Assembly (NCBI GenBank): GCA_035695105.1
Contig: DASSEV010000099.1
Coordinates: 1-64,000 of the forward strand
DNA length: 64,000 nt
DNA from: JAICYJ01 sp035695105
Lineage (GTDB): Bacteria > Actinomycetota > Thermoleophilia > Gaiellales > JAICJC01
Direction of reading: 5' to 3'
In this document: piece after piece, positions 24,977 to 33,265 of the stretch
Layout of the letters: each line of letters begins with the position of its first letter
Position numbering within the stretch: the stretch's first letter is position 1
Position numbers and translations under genes: made by a program
The notes under the pieces: model-generated
Databases searched by the model: none
Told to the model about the DNA's origin: nothing
Seen by the model: only the letters and a program-made list of their open reading frames with translations

Positions 24977-25734
24977 GCCGCCGCCCAGGAGCGGAGGTGT
25001 AGCTCGCCGTCCTCGTGCCAGGCGTGCGCCGCGACCGGGACGGTGCAGCCGCCTCCCAGCTCCGCGACACGGGCGCGCTCGGCGAGCAGCTGCTCGTGGG
25101 ACGGCCGGTGGTCGAGCGACGCCACCAGGTGCGCCTCACCCGACCGTACCTGCAGGGCGAGGGCCCCCTGCCCGGCCTCGGGGACGAAGGTTTCAGGATC
25201 GAACAGGAAGGCGATCCGGTCCCGCAGGCCGAGGCGGATCAGGCCGGCGGCCGCCAGCACGATCGCTTCGGCCTCGCCGGCATCCAGCTTGCGCAGCCGC
25301 GTGTCGACGTTTCCGCGCAGCGGCACCACCTCGAGATCGGGCCGCAGCTCGGCCAGCAGGCCGGCGCGACGGGCCGACGACGTGCCGATGCGCGCGCCGG
25401 CCGGGATCTGCTCGAGCGCCGGAAAGGGTCCGCAGCAGGCGTCGCGCGCGTCCTCCCTCGGCGGCACGGCCGCGATCTCGAGCCCATCCGGCATGTCGCC
25501 GGTCAGATCCTTCGCGCTGTGCACGGCGACGTCGACGCGGCCGTCCAGCAGCGCCCGCTCGATCTCGGCGGTGAACACGGCACGGCCGTCACCGATGCGA
25601 TCGAACCGGTCGCTGACCCGGTCCCTGTCCCCCGCCGTCTCGATCACCACCAGCTCTGCGCCGTCCACGCGGTCCGCCACCCACCGCGCCTGAGCCATGG
25701 CGAGCGCGCTGCCGCGCGTGCCGATCCGCGTCAC
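24973..25734 (-). CDS. hemC: Porphobilinogen deaminase, short C-terminal domain
   Basis: 253 residues against about 305 in typical family members. RIGTRGSALAMAQARWVAD is the N-terminus, VAVHSAKDLTGDMP holds the catalytic Asp, GTSSARRAGLL and LRGNVDTRLRKLD bind substrate, and GGGCTVPVAAHA holds the dipyrromethane cofactor Cys. The protein ends with GELHLRSWAAA, only about 12 residues after that motif, so most of the last domain is missing. No frameshift remnant is visible, because the stop is fused to the next start (ATGA). It makes hydroxymethylbilane. Confidence 0.92.
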   Translation of the reverse strand: MTRIGTRGSALAMAQARWVADRVDGAELVVIETAGDRDRVSDRFDRIGDGRAVFTAEIERALLDGRVDVAVHSAKDLTGDMPDGLEIAAVPPREDARDACCGPFPALEQIPAGARIGTSSARRAGLLAELRPDLEVVPLRGNVDTRLRKLDAGEAEAIVLAAAGLIRLGLRDRIAFLFDPETFVPEAGQGALALQVRSGEAHLVASLDHRPSHEQLLAERARVAELGGGCTVPVAAHAWHEDGELHLRSWAAA

Positions 25735-26990
25735 CGCCGGCCGAGGCCGAACAGCTCTGTCATGGTCTCGACGTGCGGCGCGTCGGCGTTCTCGGCCGCG
25801 AGCTCCTTCAGCCGCACGGTCGGGCGGTGGAGCAGCTTGTTCAGCATGCTCTGCGTGAGCTGGTCGAGCCGCTCGCGGTCGGCCTCCGACAGGCTCTCCC
25901 AGCGCCCGTCCATCCGGGCCAGCTCGTCGCGCCGGATCTGCTCGGCGAAGGCGCGTAGCTGACGGATCGCGGGCACCACCTCGAGCGCTGCCAGCCAGCT
26001 GCGGAACTCGGCGGTCTGCTCGGCGACGATCGCGTACGCCTGCTCGGCCTCGACGCGGCGCAGGCCGATGTTGCGCAGCACGGTCTCCTCGAGGTCGTCC
26101 AGGTTGACCAGCGTCACGCCCTCCACCTCCGCCGCGGCGGGATCGATGTCACGCGGCAGGGCCAGGTCGACCAGCACCCGCCGCCCGGGCGGGACGTCGG
26201 CCGCCCGGATCAGATACTCGTCGGACAGCGTCGAGCTGACGACCACGTCGGCGGCTGCCACCGCCCGGGGAAGGTCGTCCAGCGGGACGACCCCGCCGTC
26301 GAAGCGCTCGGCCAGCGCGGCGGCGCGCTCGCGGCTGCGGTTGGCGACGACGATCCGGACGCCGCCGCGCGAGGACAGGTTCTGGGCGACCAGCTCGGCG
26401 ACCTTGCCGGCGCCGACGATCAGCACCGTCGCCCCGGCCAGGCCCTCGCCGAGCGTCTCGCGGACGAGCTCGGCAGCGACCGACGCGACCGAGGCATTCG
26501 ACCGCCCGATCGCCGTCTCGTGCCGAACCCGCTTGCCCGCCTCGAGCGCCTCGTGGAACAGCCGGTTCGACACCGTCCCCGTCGATCCCATCTCGAGCGC
26601 GGATGCGTAGGCCTCGCGGATCTGGGCCAGGATCTGCGCCTCACCGGGCACGAGCGAGTCGAGCCCGCCGGCGACCTCGAACAGGTGCTCGGCCGCCTCG
26701 GCGCCCTCGCGGACGTAGAGCAGCGGCAGCACCTCCTCCTCGCTGCGGTGCGCGTACTCGGCCAGCCGCCGGACGGCCGCCTCACGCATCGCGCCCGGGT
26801 CAGCGCCGACCATGTACAGCTCGCAGCGGTTGCAGGTGGAGAGGCCGACGGCCTCGATCACTGCGTCCTCGGCGATCACCGACTCGATCAGCCGCCGTCC
26901 GTGCGCCTGGGCGGCGAGCTGCTCGCGCACGGCAATCGGCGCGTGCCGGTGGCTGGTGCCGACGAGCAGCAGGTGCACCGGCTCAGGCAT
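25731..26990 (-). CDS. hemA: Glutamyl-tRNA reductase
   Basis: A 419-residue protein. LVGTSHRHAPIAVREQL is the N-terminus, STCNRCELYMV has the catalytic Cys, GEAQILAQIREAY is conserved, the NADPH domain has VLIVGAGKVAELVAQNL, and the C-terminal dimerisation helix ends in LLHRPTVRLKELA. First step of the C5 heme pathway. The start overlaps the ccmD-like stop and the stop overlaps hemC. Confidence 0.96.
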   Translation of the reverse strand: MPEPVHLLLVGTSHRHAPIAVREQLAAQAHGRRLIESVIAEDAVIEAVGLSTCNRCELYMVGADPGAMREAAVRRLAEYAHRSEEEVLPLLYVREGAEAAEHLFEVAGGLDSLVPGEAQILAQIREAYASALEMGSTGTVSNRLFHEALEAGKRVRHETAIGRSNASVASVAAELVRETLGEGLAGATVLIVGAGKVAELVAQNLSSRGGVRIVVANRSRERAAALAERFDGGVVPLDDLPRAVAAADVVVSSTLSDEYLIRAADVPPGRRVLVDLALPRDIDPAAAEVEGVTLVNLDDLEETVLRNIGLRRVEAEQAYAIVAEQTAEFRSWLAALEVVPAIRQLRAFAEQIRRDELARMDGRWESLSEADRERLDQLTQSMLNKLLHRPTVRLKELAAENADAPHVETMTELFGLGRR

Positions 26991-27144
26991 CGCCCGCCCC
27001 CGGCTCCAGCAGCCCCGCGATCTCGTCCAGCTGGCGCTCGAGGCGGCCCAGCTTGGCGTTCAGGATGGCGATGTAGGCCAGGGTCACCACCCACACCAGA
27101 CCGTAGACCGCAGCGACGTACTTGACCGCGGTCTCGTCGATCAC
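26983..27144 (-). CDS. ccmD: CcmD-like small membrane protein
   Basis: A 53-residue protein. One membrane helix (VKYVAAVYGLVWVVTLAYIAIL) is followed by NAKLGRLERQLDEI, the topology of CcmD, which helps release heme-loaded CcmE from CcmABC. The GTG start overlaps the ccmC stop (GTGA), and the end overlaps hemA by 8 nt. It is too short for most gene finders but fits its context. Confidence 0.75.
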   Translation of the reverse strand: MIDETAVKYVAAVYGLVWVVTLAYIAILNAKLGRLERQLDEIAGLLEPGAGDA

Positions 27145-27854
27145 GCGCGCGCCTCGGCCAGCCGCCGGATTGCACGGATCCGGTCGTCGATCCGCTTCCC
27201 GCGCAGCTCGACCAGGTACATCGTCACGGCCAGGGACAGCATGGCGGCCAGCGCGACCAGGAAGGTCAGGAACATGCTGCCGTCCATGTTGGCACCGTTC
27301 GAGTTGAACGTGATTGGATGGATCAGCTCGTTGCGCTGCGCGAACCGCACCCCGAGCACCGACAGCGGGATCAGCCCCACGCCGAGCAGCGCGTACACGG
27401 CGGAGTAGGTCGCGCGGCGCTCCCCCGGCTCGACCGAGAACCGGAGCATGAAGTACGCGCAGTTGAACAGGAAGATGATCAGGAAGGTGGTCAGCTGGGT
27501 GTCGCCCCAGAACCACCAGTGGCCCCACGAGATGCGCGCCCAGATCGACCCCGTTGCCAGCGTCAGCGAACCGAAGATGACCCCGAGGTGCATCGGGATG
27601 TAGCTCTTCAGATCGAGCGACTGGTCACGGCGCCACAGGTACCGCGCGGCGTTCACGGCGCCCCAGACGAACAGGGTGTAGGTGGTCAGCGCGATCGGCA
27701 CGTGGAAGTAGAAGATGCGCTGGGAGTACCCCTGATCCACGTCCGTGGGAACGTAGAAGAAGATCATCCCGAGGGCGAGCGCCATCAGCACCGCCGTCGC
27801 GGTCGCGGCGACCGTCGCCCCATCGGGTCGGGCTCGTTGCGAGCCGATCACCAT
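27141..27854 (-). CDS. ccmC: Cytochrome c biogenesis heme export protein CcmC
   Basis: About 237 residues with six membrane helices. IFYFHVPIAL has the first axial His of the heme-handling family, ISWGHWWFWGDTQLTTFL is the tryptophan-rich WWD-type motif (with one extra residue compared with WWxWDxxLT), and NELIHPITFNSNG has the second His. The ATG follows GGAGG, placing the start at 27854. Gap of 4 nt after ccmB. Confidence 0.9.
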   Translation of the reverse strand: MVIGSQRARPDGATVAATATAVLMALALGMIFFYVPTDVDQGYSQRIFYFHVPIALTTYTLFVWGAVNAARYLWRRDQSLDLKSYIPMHLGVIFGSLTLATGSIWARISWGHWWFWGDTQLTTFLIIFLFNCAYFMLRFSVEPGERRATYSAVYALLGVGLIPLSVLGVRFAQRNELIHPITFNSNGANMDGSMFLTFLVALAAMLSLAVTMYLVELRGKRIDDRIRAIRRLAEARA

Positions 27855-27858
27855 TGCC

Positions 27859-28536
27859 TCAATCCTCCACGACGTACTCGAAAAGCGCCCAGCCCAGGAG
27901 CCCGAAGATCGTATCATAGAGGGCCAGGAAGCCCAGCCCCTGGGACGTGTGCAAACCGCTTGTTTGCGGGGAAATCGTGTCCACCGTGAGCCGTACGGCG
28001 ACTGTCACGAGCGGCAGCATGAACGGGAGGAACATCACGGGCAGGAGCACCTCCCGGGCGCGGACGTGGGTGGCCAGCCCGGCGAGCAGCGAGCCGAGCA
28101 TTGCGACGCCGAGATCGGCAAGCAGCAGCGCGGCCACCAGCACGGGGATGCTCGGCGAGCGCCCCTCCTGCAGGAAGAACAGCCAGAACAGCGGGAGCGC
28201 GACCGCCTGGGTGAGCGCGAGGAACAGGAACGTGGCGGTGGCCCGCGCCGCCCAGATCGCCGAGCGGTCGGCGGGCGTCGAGAGCAGCCCGTCCCAGATG
28301 CCGTGCTCCCGCTCCTGCGCGAAGCTGCGCACGAGCGCGAGCATCGACGTGAACACGACGACCACCCACAGCAGCCCGGTGGCGGCGCGGGTGCCGCCGG
28401 CGAGGGTCTCGCCGCCGAGTCCGAACCGGACGAGCACCATCGCGCCCAGCACGAAGGCCAGCATGGCCGGCACCAGCTCGCGGCCGCGCCACTCCAGCAG
28501 GAGATCCTTGCGGAGCAGCGCCCGGTAGGCCCTCAC
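27859..28536 (-). CDS. ccmB: Heme exporter membrane subunit CcmB
   Basis: About 225 residues. It starts at GTG with VRAYRALLRKDLLLEWR and has six membrane helices. SFAQEREHGIWDGLLSTPADRSAIWAA is the signature ABC-2-like CcmB loop, and REVLLPVMFLPFMLPL precedes the last helices. It is the permease partner of CcmA. GTGA overlap with ccmA. Confidence 0.9.
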   Translation of the reverse strand: MRAYRALLRKDLLLEWRGRELVPAMLAFVLGAMVLVRFGLGGETLAGGTRAATGLLWVVVVFTSMLALVRSFAQEREHGIWDGLLSTPADRSAIWAARATATFLFLALTQAVALPLFWLFFLQEGRSPSIPVLVAALLLADLGVAMLGSLLAGLATHVRAREVLLPVMFLPFMLPLVTVAVRLTVDTISPQTSGLHTSQGLGFLALYDTIFGLLGWALFEYVVED

Positions 28537-29165
28537 GCCAGCTGGCCCTCCGCGAGCTGCACGCTGCGCACGCCGAGCGGAGCGAACCACTCCGGCTCGT
28601 GGGTGGAGATGAGGGCCGTGCCCTCGTGCGAGGCCAGCAGGCCGCGCAGCCGTTCGCGCCCGTCGTCGTCGAGGCCGGTCGTGGGCTCGTCCAGCAGCAG
28701 GATCTGGGGGCGGTGGAGCACGGCCCGAGCTAGGGCAAGGCGCTGGCGCATGCCGCGCGACAGCTCGGAGGCGACGCCGCCCCGGCGCCGCTCGAGGCCC
28801 ACCAGCTCGAGCGCCTCGACGACCCGGGCCGCCGGGGCGCCGTGCAGCGCGGCGTAGAGCTCCAGGTTCTCGCCCGCGGTCAGCCCGGGGTAGACCAGCG
28901 GTTCGTGCCCGAGGTACCCGATCAGCGGCCGCACCCGCCGCGCCTCGCGCGGCAACGGATGCCCGGCGACGGTGACGGTGCCCTCGTGCGGGCGAAGCAG
29001 CGTGGCCAGCATCCGCAGCAGCGTCGTCTTCCCCGCGCCGTTGCCGCCGGTGAGAAGCACCCGCTCTCCCGGCTGCACCTGCAGGCTGACCCGGTCGAGG
29101 GCCAGGCGCTCGCCGTAGCGCCGGCTGACCGCATCGCAGCGGACCGCCGGGTCAGACGAGGACAT
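28533..29165 (-). CDS. ccmA: Heme exporter ATPase CcmA
   Basis: A 210-residue ABC ATPase. Walker A is GGNGAGKTT, the signature ELSRGMRQRLALARA, Walker B ILLLDEPTTGLDD, and the switch His lies in ALISTHEPEW. The short length, IGYLGHEPLVYPGLTA and the position before ccmB and ccmC identify CcmA. It overlaps the prenyltransferase end by 14 nt. Confidence 0.92.
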   Translation of the reverse strand: MSSSDPAVRCDAVSRRYGERLALDRVSLQVQPGERVLLTGGNGAGKTTLLRMLATLLRPHEGTVTVAGHPLPREARRVRPLIGYLGHEPLVYPGLTAGENLELYAALHGAPAARVVEALELVGLERRRGGVASELSRGMRQRLALARAVLHRPQILLLDEPTTGLDDDGRERLRGLLASHEGTALISTHEPEWFAPLGVRSVQLAEGQLA

Positions 29166-30009
29166 CGGCCAGCACCGCGGCCAGGAAGACGATCGAGATC
29201 ACGCCGTTCAGCGTGAAGAAGGCGACGTTGACGCGGGAGAGGTCGTCGGGATGCACGATGGCGTTCTCGTAGCCGAGCAGCGCTGCGACCACGGCCAGGC
29301 CGAGGTAGTACAGCGGCCCGAGGCCGAGGTGCACGCCGACTCCGATCAGCAGGGCGACCGCGAGCAGGTGGCACACGCGGGTGACCGTCAGCGCGGGTCC
29401 GATGCCGAACCTGACCGGGAGCGAGTGGAGGCCCTCCCGGCGGTCGAACTCGACGTCGGTCGTGGCGTAGATGATGTCGAAGCCGCCGATCCAGAGCGCC
29501 ACGGCCGCCCACAGCATGAACGGGGCGACGTCGGTGTGGCCGCTCACTGCGAGCCACGCCCCGATCGGAGCGAGGCCGGTCGAGATGCCCAGGACGAGGT
29601 GGCAGAGCCAGGTGAAGCGCTTGGTGTAGGGGTAGAGCACGAACAGCGCGACCGGGATCGGCCAGAGCGGGTGGACGATCGGGTCGAGCTGCCAGACGGC
29701 GACCAGGAAGACCGCGAGCGAGGCGAGGCAGAAGGCGGTGACCTGGGCCCGGGAGAGCAGGCCGGAGGGGAGCTCGCGGGCGGCGGTGCGGGGGTTGCGC
29801 GCGTCGATCTCGGCATCGATCAGCCGGTTCAGGGCCATGGCCAGGCTGCGGGCGCCGACCATCGCCAGCGTCACCCATCCCAGCTTCGCTGCCGACGGCA
29901 GCTCGCCGACCGACAGGATGGCGCCGACGAAGGCGAACGGCAGCGCGAACACGGTGTGCTCGAACTTGACCAGCGAGACGAACCGCCGGGCGGTGATGAC
30001 CGTGCTCAC
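29152..30009 (-). CDS. mqnP: UbiA-family prenyltransferase, MqnP-like
   Basis: About 285 residues with eight membrane helices. KFEHTVFALPFAFVGAIL is typical of 4-hydroxybenzoate prenyltransferase-like MqnP. The first prenyl-diphosphate motif is in NRLIDAEIDARNPRTA (NRxxDxxxD), and the second in DVEFDRREGLHSLP (DxxxD). In actinobacteria this group is assigned to the futalosine menaquinone route; classical MenA or UbiA activity cannot be excluded. The GTG start overlaps the mogA stop. Confidence 0.82.
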   Translation of the reverse strand: MSTVITARRFVSLVKFEHTVFALPFAFVGAILSVGELPSAAKLGWVTLAMVGARSLAMALNRLIDAEIDARNPRTAARELPSGLLSRAQVTAFCLASLAVFLVAVWQLDPIVHPLWPIPVALFVLYPYTKRFTWLCHLVLGISTGLAPIGAWLAVSGHTDVAPFMLWAAVALWIGGFDIIYATTDVEFDRREGLHSLPVRFGIGPALTVTRVCHLLAVALLIGVGVHLGLGPLYYLGLAVVAALLGYENAIVHPDDLSRVNVAFFTLNGVISIVFLAAVLADVLV

Positions 30010-30482
30010 GGGTGCTCCGTGGGGCGGGAGGTGAGCAGCTCGACGCCGTGGCCGAGCGCCGGCTGGACGGCGTCGAAGCACTCCGCGCAGGCGCGCGGGC
30101 TGCCGGGGAAGTTGACGATCAGGCTGGCGCCGCGGATGCCGCTGTGGCCGCGGGACAGCAGACCGTGGGGCGAGGCCCGGCGGGAGACCTCGCGCATGGC
30201 CTCGTCCAGGCCGGGCGTGGGGCGCTCGACGACGGCAGCCGTCGCCTCGGGCGTGACGTCTCGCGGCGCAAAGCCGGTGCCGCCGGTCGTGAGCACGAGA
30301 TCCGCGCGCTCGGCCAGCTGGAGCAGCGCCTCGGCGATGCCGTCGCGGTCGTCGGGCACGGTGCGCCGCTCGACCACCTCGAAGCCGGCGGCGGCCGCAC
30401 GGTCGGCGAGCACCTGGCCGCTCGCGTCCTCACGGCTGCCGGCGGCGACGCCGTCGGACACGGTCAGCACGGCTGCCCTCAT
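30006..30482 (-). CDS. mogA: Molybdopterin adenylyltransferase, MogA/MoaB type
   Basis: A 158-residue protein. AAVLTVSDGVAAGSREDASG is the N-terminal strand-loop, TTGGTGFAPRDVTPEAT is the molybdopterin-binding signature, and SLIVNFPGSPRACAECF the C-terminal loop. It adenylates molybdopterin before Mo insertion by MoeA, which is encoded near 41 kb. Overlaps moaC by 4 nt. Confidence 0.93.
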   Translation of the reverse strand: MRAAVLTVSDGVAAGSREDASGQVLADRAAAAGFEVVERRTVPDDRDGIAEALLQLAERADLVLTTGGTGFAPRDVTPEATAAVVERPTPGLDEAMREVSRRASPHGLLSRGHSGIRGASLIVNFPGSPRACAECFDAVQPALGHGVELLTSRPTEHP

Positions 30483-30925
30483 TCCGGCCGCCGCCAGTGG
30501 CCGGACTTGCCGCCCTCCTTCTCGACGAGGTGAGCGCCGTCGATGGCGATCGCCGGGTCGATGCCCTTGGTCATGTCGTAGACGGTGAGCGCCGCCGCGA
30601 GTGCGGCGGTCAGCGCCTCCATCTCGACGCCGGTCTGGGCGGTCGTCTCGGCGGCGGCGGTGATGGCTACCCCGTGGTCGTCCAGCTCAGGGGTGACGTC
30701 GACGCGGGTGAGGGGCAGCGGGTGGCAGAGCGGGACGATGTCCGGCGTGCGCTTGGCGGCCATGATCCCGGCGACGCGGGCGACGGCGAGAACGTCGCCC
30801 TTGGGCAGCGTGCCGGCGGTGATGCGGTCACGCACGTCCAGGCCCATCGCCACATGGGCGTAGGCAACAGCCCGGCGGCGCGTGACGGGCTTGTCGCCGA
30901 CGTCGATCATGCGGATCTCGGACAT
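30479..30925 (-). CDS. moaC: Cyclic pyranopterin monophosphate synthase MoaC
   Basis: A 148-residue protein of standard length. IMAAKRTPDIVPLCHPLPLT, GVEMEALTAALAAALTVYDM and TKGIDPAIAI are the conserved active-site segments. Second step of Mo cofactor synthesis, after MoaA, which is not in this window. It is the first gene of an eleven-gene minus-strand chain. Confidence 0.96.
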   Translation of the reverse strand: MSEIRMIDVGDKPVTRRRAVAYAHVAMGLDVRDRITAGTLPKGDVLAVARVAGIMAAKRTPDIVPLCHPLPLTRVDVTPELDDHGVAITAAAETTAQTGVEMEALTAALAAALTVYDMTKGIDPAIAIDGAHLVEKEGGKSGHWRRPE

Positions 30926-30939
30926 CGGCGCGAAGTGTA
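30926..30939 (-). promoter_or_regulatory. Putative leaderless promoter -10 of the moaC operon
   Basis: TACACT (minus strand 30939-30934) lies 8 nt before the moaC ATG, with no Shine-Dalgarno in between. The -35 is weak. Confidence 0.45.
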
Positions 30940-30995
30940 CGGGGGTCAGCGCGGGCCCGGTGCCAGCCTGGAGCGTTGGGCTAGCGTTTCAGGCG

Positions 30996-31370
30996 GTGGC
31001 TGACGGCTCGAACGACCTCGGCGTGACCGGCGTCCATGCGATCGTGTTCTCCCCGGAGGCGGATCGGGTGCGCGCGTTCTTCCGGGATGTCCTTCAGCTG
31101 CCGCACGTCGATGCGCACGCCGGGTGGCCGATCTTCGCGCTGCCGCCGGCGGAGCTCGCGGTGCACCCGGCCGAGGCCGGCGGACGCCATGAGCTGTTCC
31201 TGATGTGCGAGGACATCAGCGCGACGATGGCCGTGCTCGAGCGCCGGGGCATCGGCACGATGGGCGGGGTGACCGAGGAGAGCTGGGGTCTCTGGACGAC
31301 GATCGTGATGCCCGACGGCGGTGGGCTGAAGGTGTACCAGCCAACGCACCCCAGCCCGATACGGCCGTGA
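30996..31370 (+). CDS. VOC (glyoxalase-like) protein
   Basis: A 124-residue protein. GVTGVHAIVFSPEADRVRAFF is the first beta-alpha-beta unit of the VOC fold; GRHELFLMCEDISATMAVL starts the second, and GGLKVYQPTHP ends it. The first-strand His (GVHAI) is kept, while the C-terminal Glu of metal-dependent members is Lys/Val here. Function unknown; resistance-type or dioxygenase-like homologues are common. Starts at GTG, with TAGCGT 8 nt upstream. Confidence 0.75.
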   Translation: MADGSNDLGVTGVHAIVFSPEADRVRAFFRDVLQLPHVDAHAGWPIFALPPAELAVHPAEAGGRHELFLMCEDISATMAVLERRGIGTMGGVTEESWGLWTTIVMPDGGGLKVYQPTHPSPIRP

Positions 31371-31401
31371 TCTCGCCGGTGCGAGCGCGAGTCATGGCCG
31401 C

Positions 31402-31779
31402 TCACAGCCGCGCTGGTGACGCAAGCAGCTCGAGCCGGTTCCCGAAGGGATCCGCCACGTAGAACCGCTCCTCGCCAGGCAGCGACTCATCCCAGGTGAC
31501 CGCGTGCCCCGCGGCCGCCAGACGGCCGGCCAGGTCGTGGAGCTCGGATGCCGTCCCCAGGCGAAACGCCGGATGGGCCTTCGCCGCCGGGGCGAACGGC
31601 TCCGCCACGCCGACGTGCAGCTGCTGCTGCCCGGCCGCGAACCAGCATCCTCCGCGGCCGGCCAGCGCCTCCGGCTTCGCCACCTCCGGCAGCTCGAGCA
31701 GCCCGCCGTAGAACGCCCGGGCCTGCTCCTCGCAGCCAGGCGGCGCGGCCACCTGGACGTGGTCGATGCCCGCGATCAC
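31402..31779 (-). CDS. VOC (glyoxalase-like) protein
   Basis: A 125-residue protein. IAGIDHVQVAAPPGCEEQARAFY has the first-strand His; GCWFAAGQQQLHVGV has the second His; the C-terminal YVADPFGNRLELLAS has the metal Glu. These three fit a metal-binding glyoxalase fold. Substrate unknown. The GTG overlaps the stop of the OtsA gene (GTGA), so it is translated with the trehalose genes. It is convergent with the other VOC gene. Confidence 0.8.
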   Translation of the reverse strand: MIAGIDHVQVAAPPGCEEQARAFYGGLLELPEVAKPEALAGRGGCWFAAGQQQLHVGVAEPFAPAAKAHPAFRLGTASELHDLAGRLAAAGHAVTWDESLPGEERFYVADPFGNRLELLASPARL

Positions 31780-33233
31780 GCCTCGACGGGCCGCAGCGCG
31801 GCGAGGTCGCCGAGCTGCGCGTCGATCCACCGCGCGATGTCGTGCTCGCGGACCTGGCCTCGCAGCCCCTCGATGCGGTCGCGCCGCTCAGACTGGTGCA
31901 TCGTCAGCGCCTGGTAGATCGCATCCGCCTGCTGCTGGATGTCGAACGGGTTGACCGAGATCGCCCACGGGGCCAGCTCCTCGTGCGACCCGGCGTTCTC
32001 CGACAGGATCAGCACCCCGTCGCGCTCGTTCAGCAGCGGCGCCTCCTTCGCCACCAGGTTCATGCCGTCGAAGATCGCATTCACGAGCAGCACGTCGTAG
32101 GCCTTGTACGCCGCGACGGCCTGCGGGAAGTTGTCCGAGATGCGCAGGTCGACCGGCGTCCACATCCCCGTCATGTACCAGCGGTCGTTGACCTCGCGCA
32201 CGGCGCGCTGGATCGCACCGACGTACTCCGCGTACTCGGGGATGTCGGCCCGCGAGGGGTCGAGCAGCGCCAGCATCGTCACCCGCCCCCGCCACTCGCT
32301 GTGCTGCGACAGGAACAGGTCGAACGCCCGCAGGCCCCGCACCACGTTCTTCGACGGATCGGTGCGGTCGACCCGCAGGATCATCTTCTCCGGCCTGGCC
32401 AGCTCGATCGACGGCGCCAGCTCCAGCACCTCGTCGGTCGCCGCCAGCCGCTCGAACTCGGCCGGATCGACCGAGATCGGATAGCTCCGCACCTTGACGT
32501 CCCGGCCCCGGAAGCGCACGGTGCAGCTCGCGAAGTCCACCTCGCCGTCGGTGAGCTCGTCGCAGCAGTGCAGGAACGCCCGCACGTAGCGCGTCGTATG
32601 CAGCCCGACGATGTCGCAGTGGAGCATCGACTCGTGGATGGCCGTGCGGATCTCTGCGGGCAGGATCCGCCAGTAGTCCGGCATCGGCCAGGGGATGTGC
32701 GTGAAGTGCTGGATCAGCGCGTCCGGCACCCGCTCACGGATCCCCCGCGGCACCATGAACAGCTGGTAGTCGTGCACCATCACGATCGGCCGCGGGCCCT
32801 TGCCGCCGAGGCTCTCGAGCTCCGCCGCGACGGCCTCGGCGAAGCGCTCGTTGACCGGCAGGTAGCCGGCGTCCCACGCCAGCCGGATGTTGCGGTCGAC
32901 GTCCGGCTCCAGGCTCAGCCCCCACAGGTAGTGGTGTAGGAACCAGAGCGTGGGATTCGCGAACACGTTGTAGTAGCGGTCGTACTCCTCGCGGTCGTGC
33001 GTCACGAGGCGCAGCCGCAGGTTGCCGTCCACGTACGGGCCTTCCGCCGCGACGGCCGCGTCGCCGTCCGAGAGCGCGCTTGCCACCCAGGTCAGCGGAC
33101 GCTGCGAGGTCAGCGCCGAGAGCGCCGTGACCAGTCCGCCACCGCCGCGCTTCGCGCTGCGGCTGCCGTCGGCGGCCGTCTCGAACCGCATCGGCCCGCG
33201 GTTTGACACGATCAGGAGCGGAGCGTCGTCCAT
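31776..33233 (-). CDS. otsA: Trehalose-6-phosphate synthase (GT20, OtsA type)
   Basis: A 485-residue GT-B glycosyltransferase. LLIVSNRGPMRFE and KRGGGGLVTAL are the N-terminal loops, VMVHDYQLFMVP and HFTHIPWPMPDYW are acceptor-site segments, RVDRTDPSKNV is the nucleotide-sugar Lys/Arg region, and VNAIFDGMNLVAKEAP and LSENAGSHEEL bind the donor. No phosphatase domain is fused, and no OtsB is in the window. ATG chosen; an in-frame GTG lies two codons before. Next to TreT. Confidence 0.9.
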   Translation of the reverse strand: MDDAPLLIVSNRGPMRFETAADGSRSAKRGGGGLVTALSALTSQRPLTWVASALSDGDAAVAAEGPYVDGNLRLRLVTHDREEYDRYYNVFANPTLWFLHHYLWGLSLEPDVDRNIRLAWDAGYLPVNERFAEAVAAELESLGGKGPRPIVMVHDYQLFMVPRGIRERVPDALIQHFTHIPWPMPDYWRILPAEIRTAIHESMLHCDIVGLHTTRYVRAFLHCCDELTDGEVDFASCTVRFRGRDVKVRSYPISVDPAEFERLAATDEVLELAPSIELARPEKMILRVDRTDPSKNVVRGLRAFDLFLSQHSEWRGRVTMLALLDPSRADIPEYAEYVGAIQRAVREVNDRWYMTGMWTPVDLRISDNFPQAVAAYKAYDVLLVNAIFDGMNLVAKEAPLLNERDGVLILSENAGSHEELAPWAISVNPFDIQQQADAIYQALTMHQSERRDRIEGLRGQVREHDIARWIDAQLGDLAALRPVEA

Positions 33234-33265
33234 GGGCACGCAGCCTACCCGGCGCGGGCTGCGGG

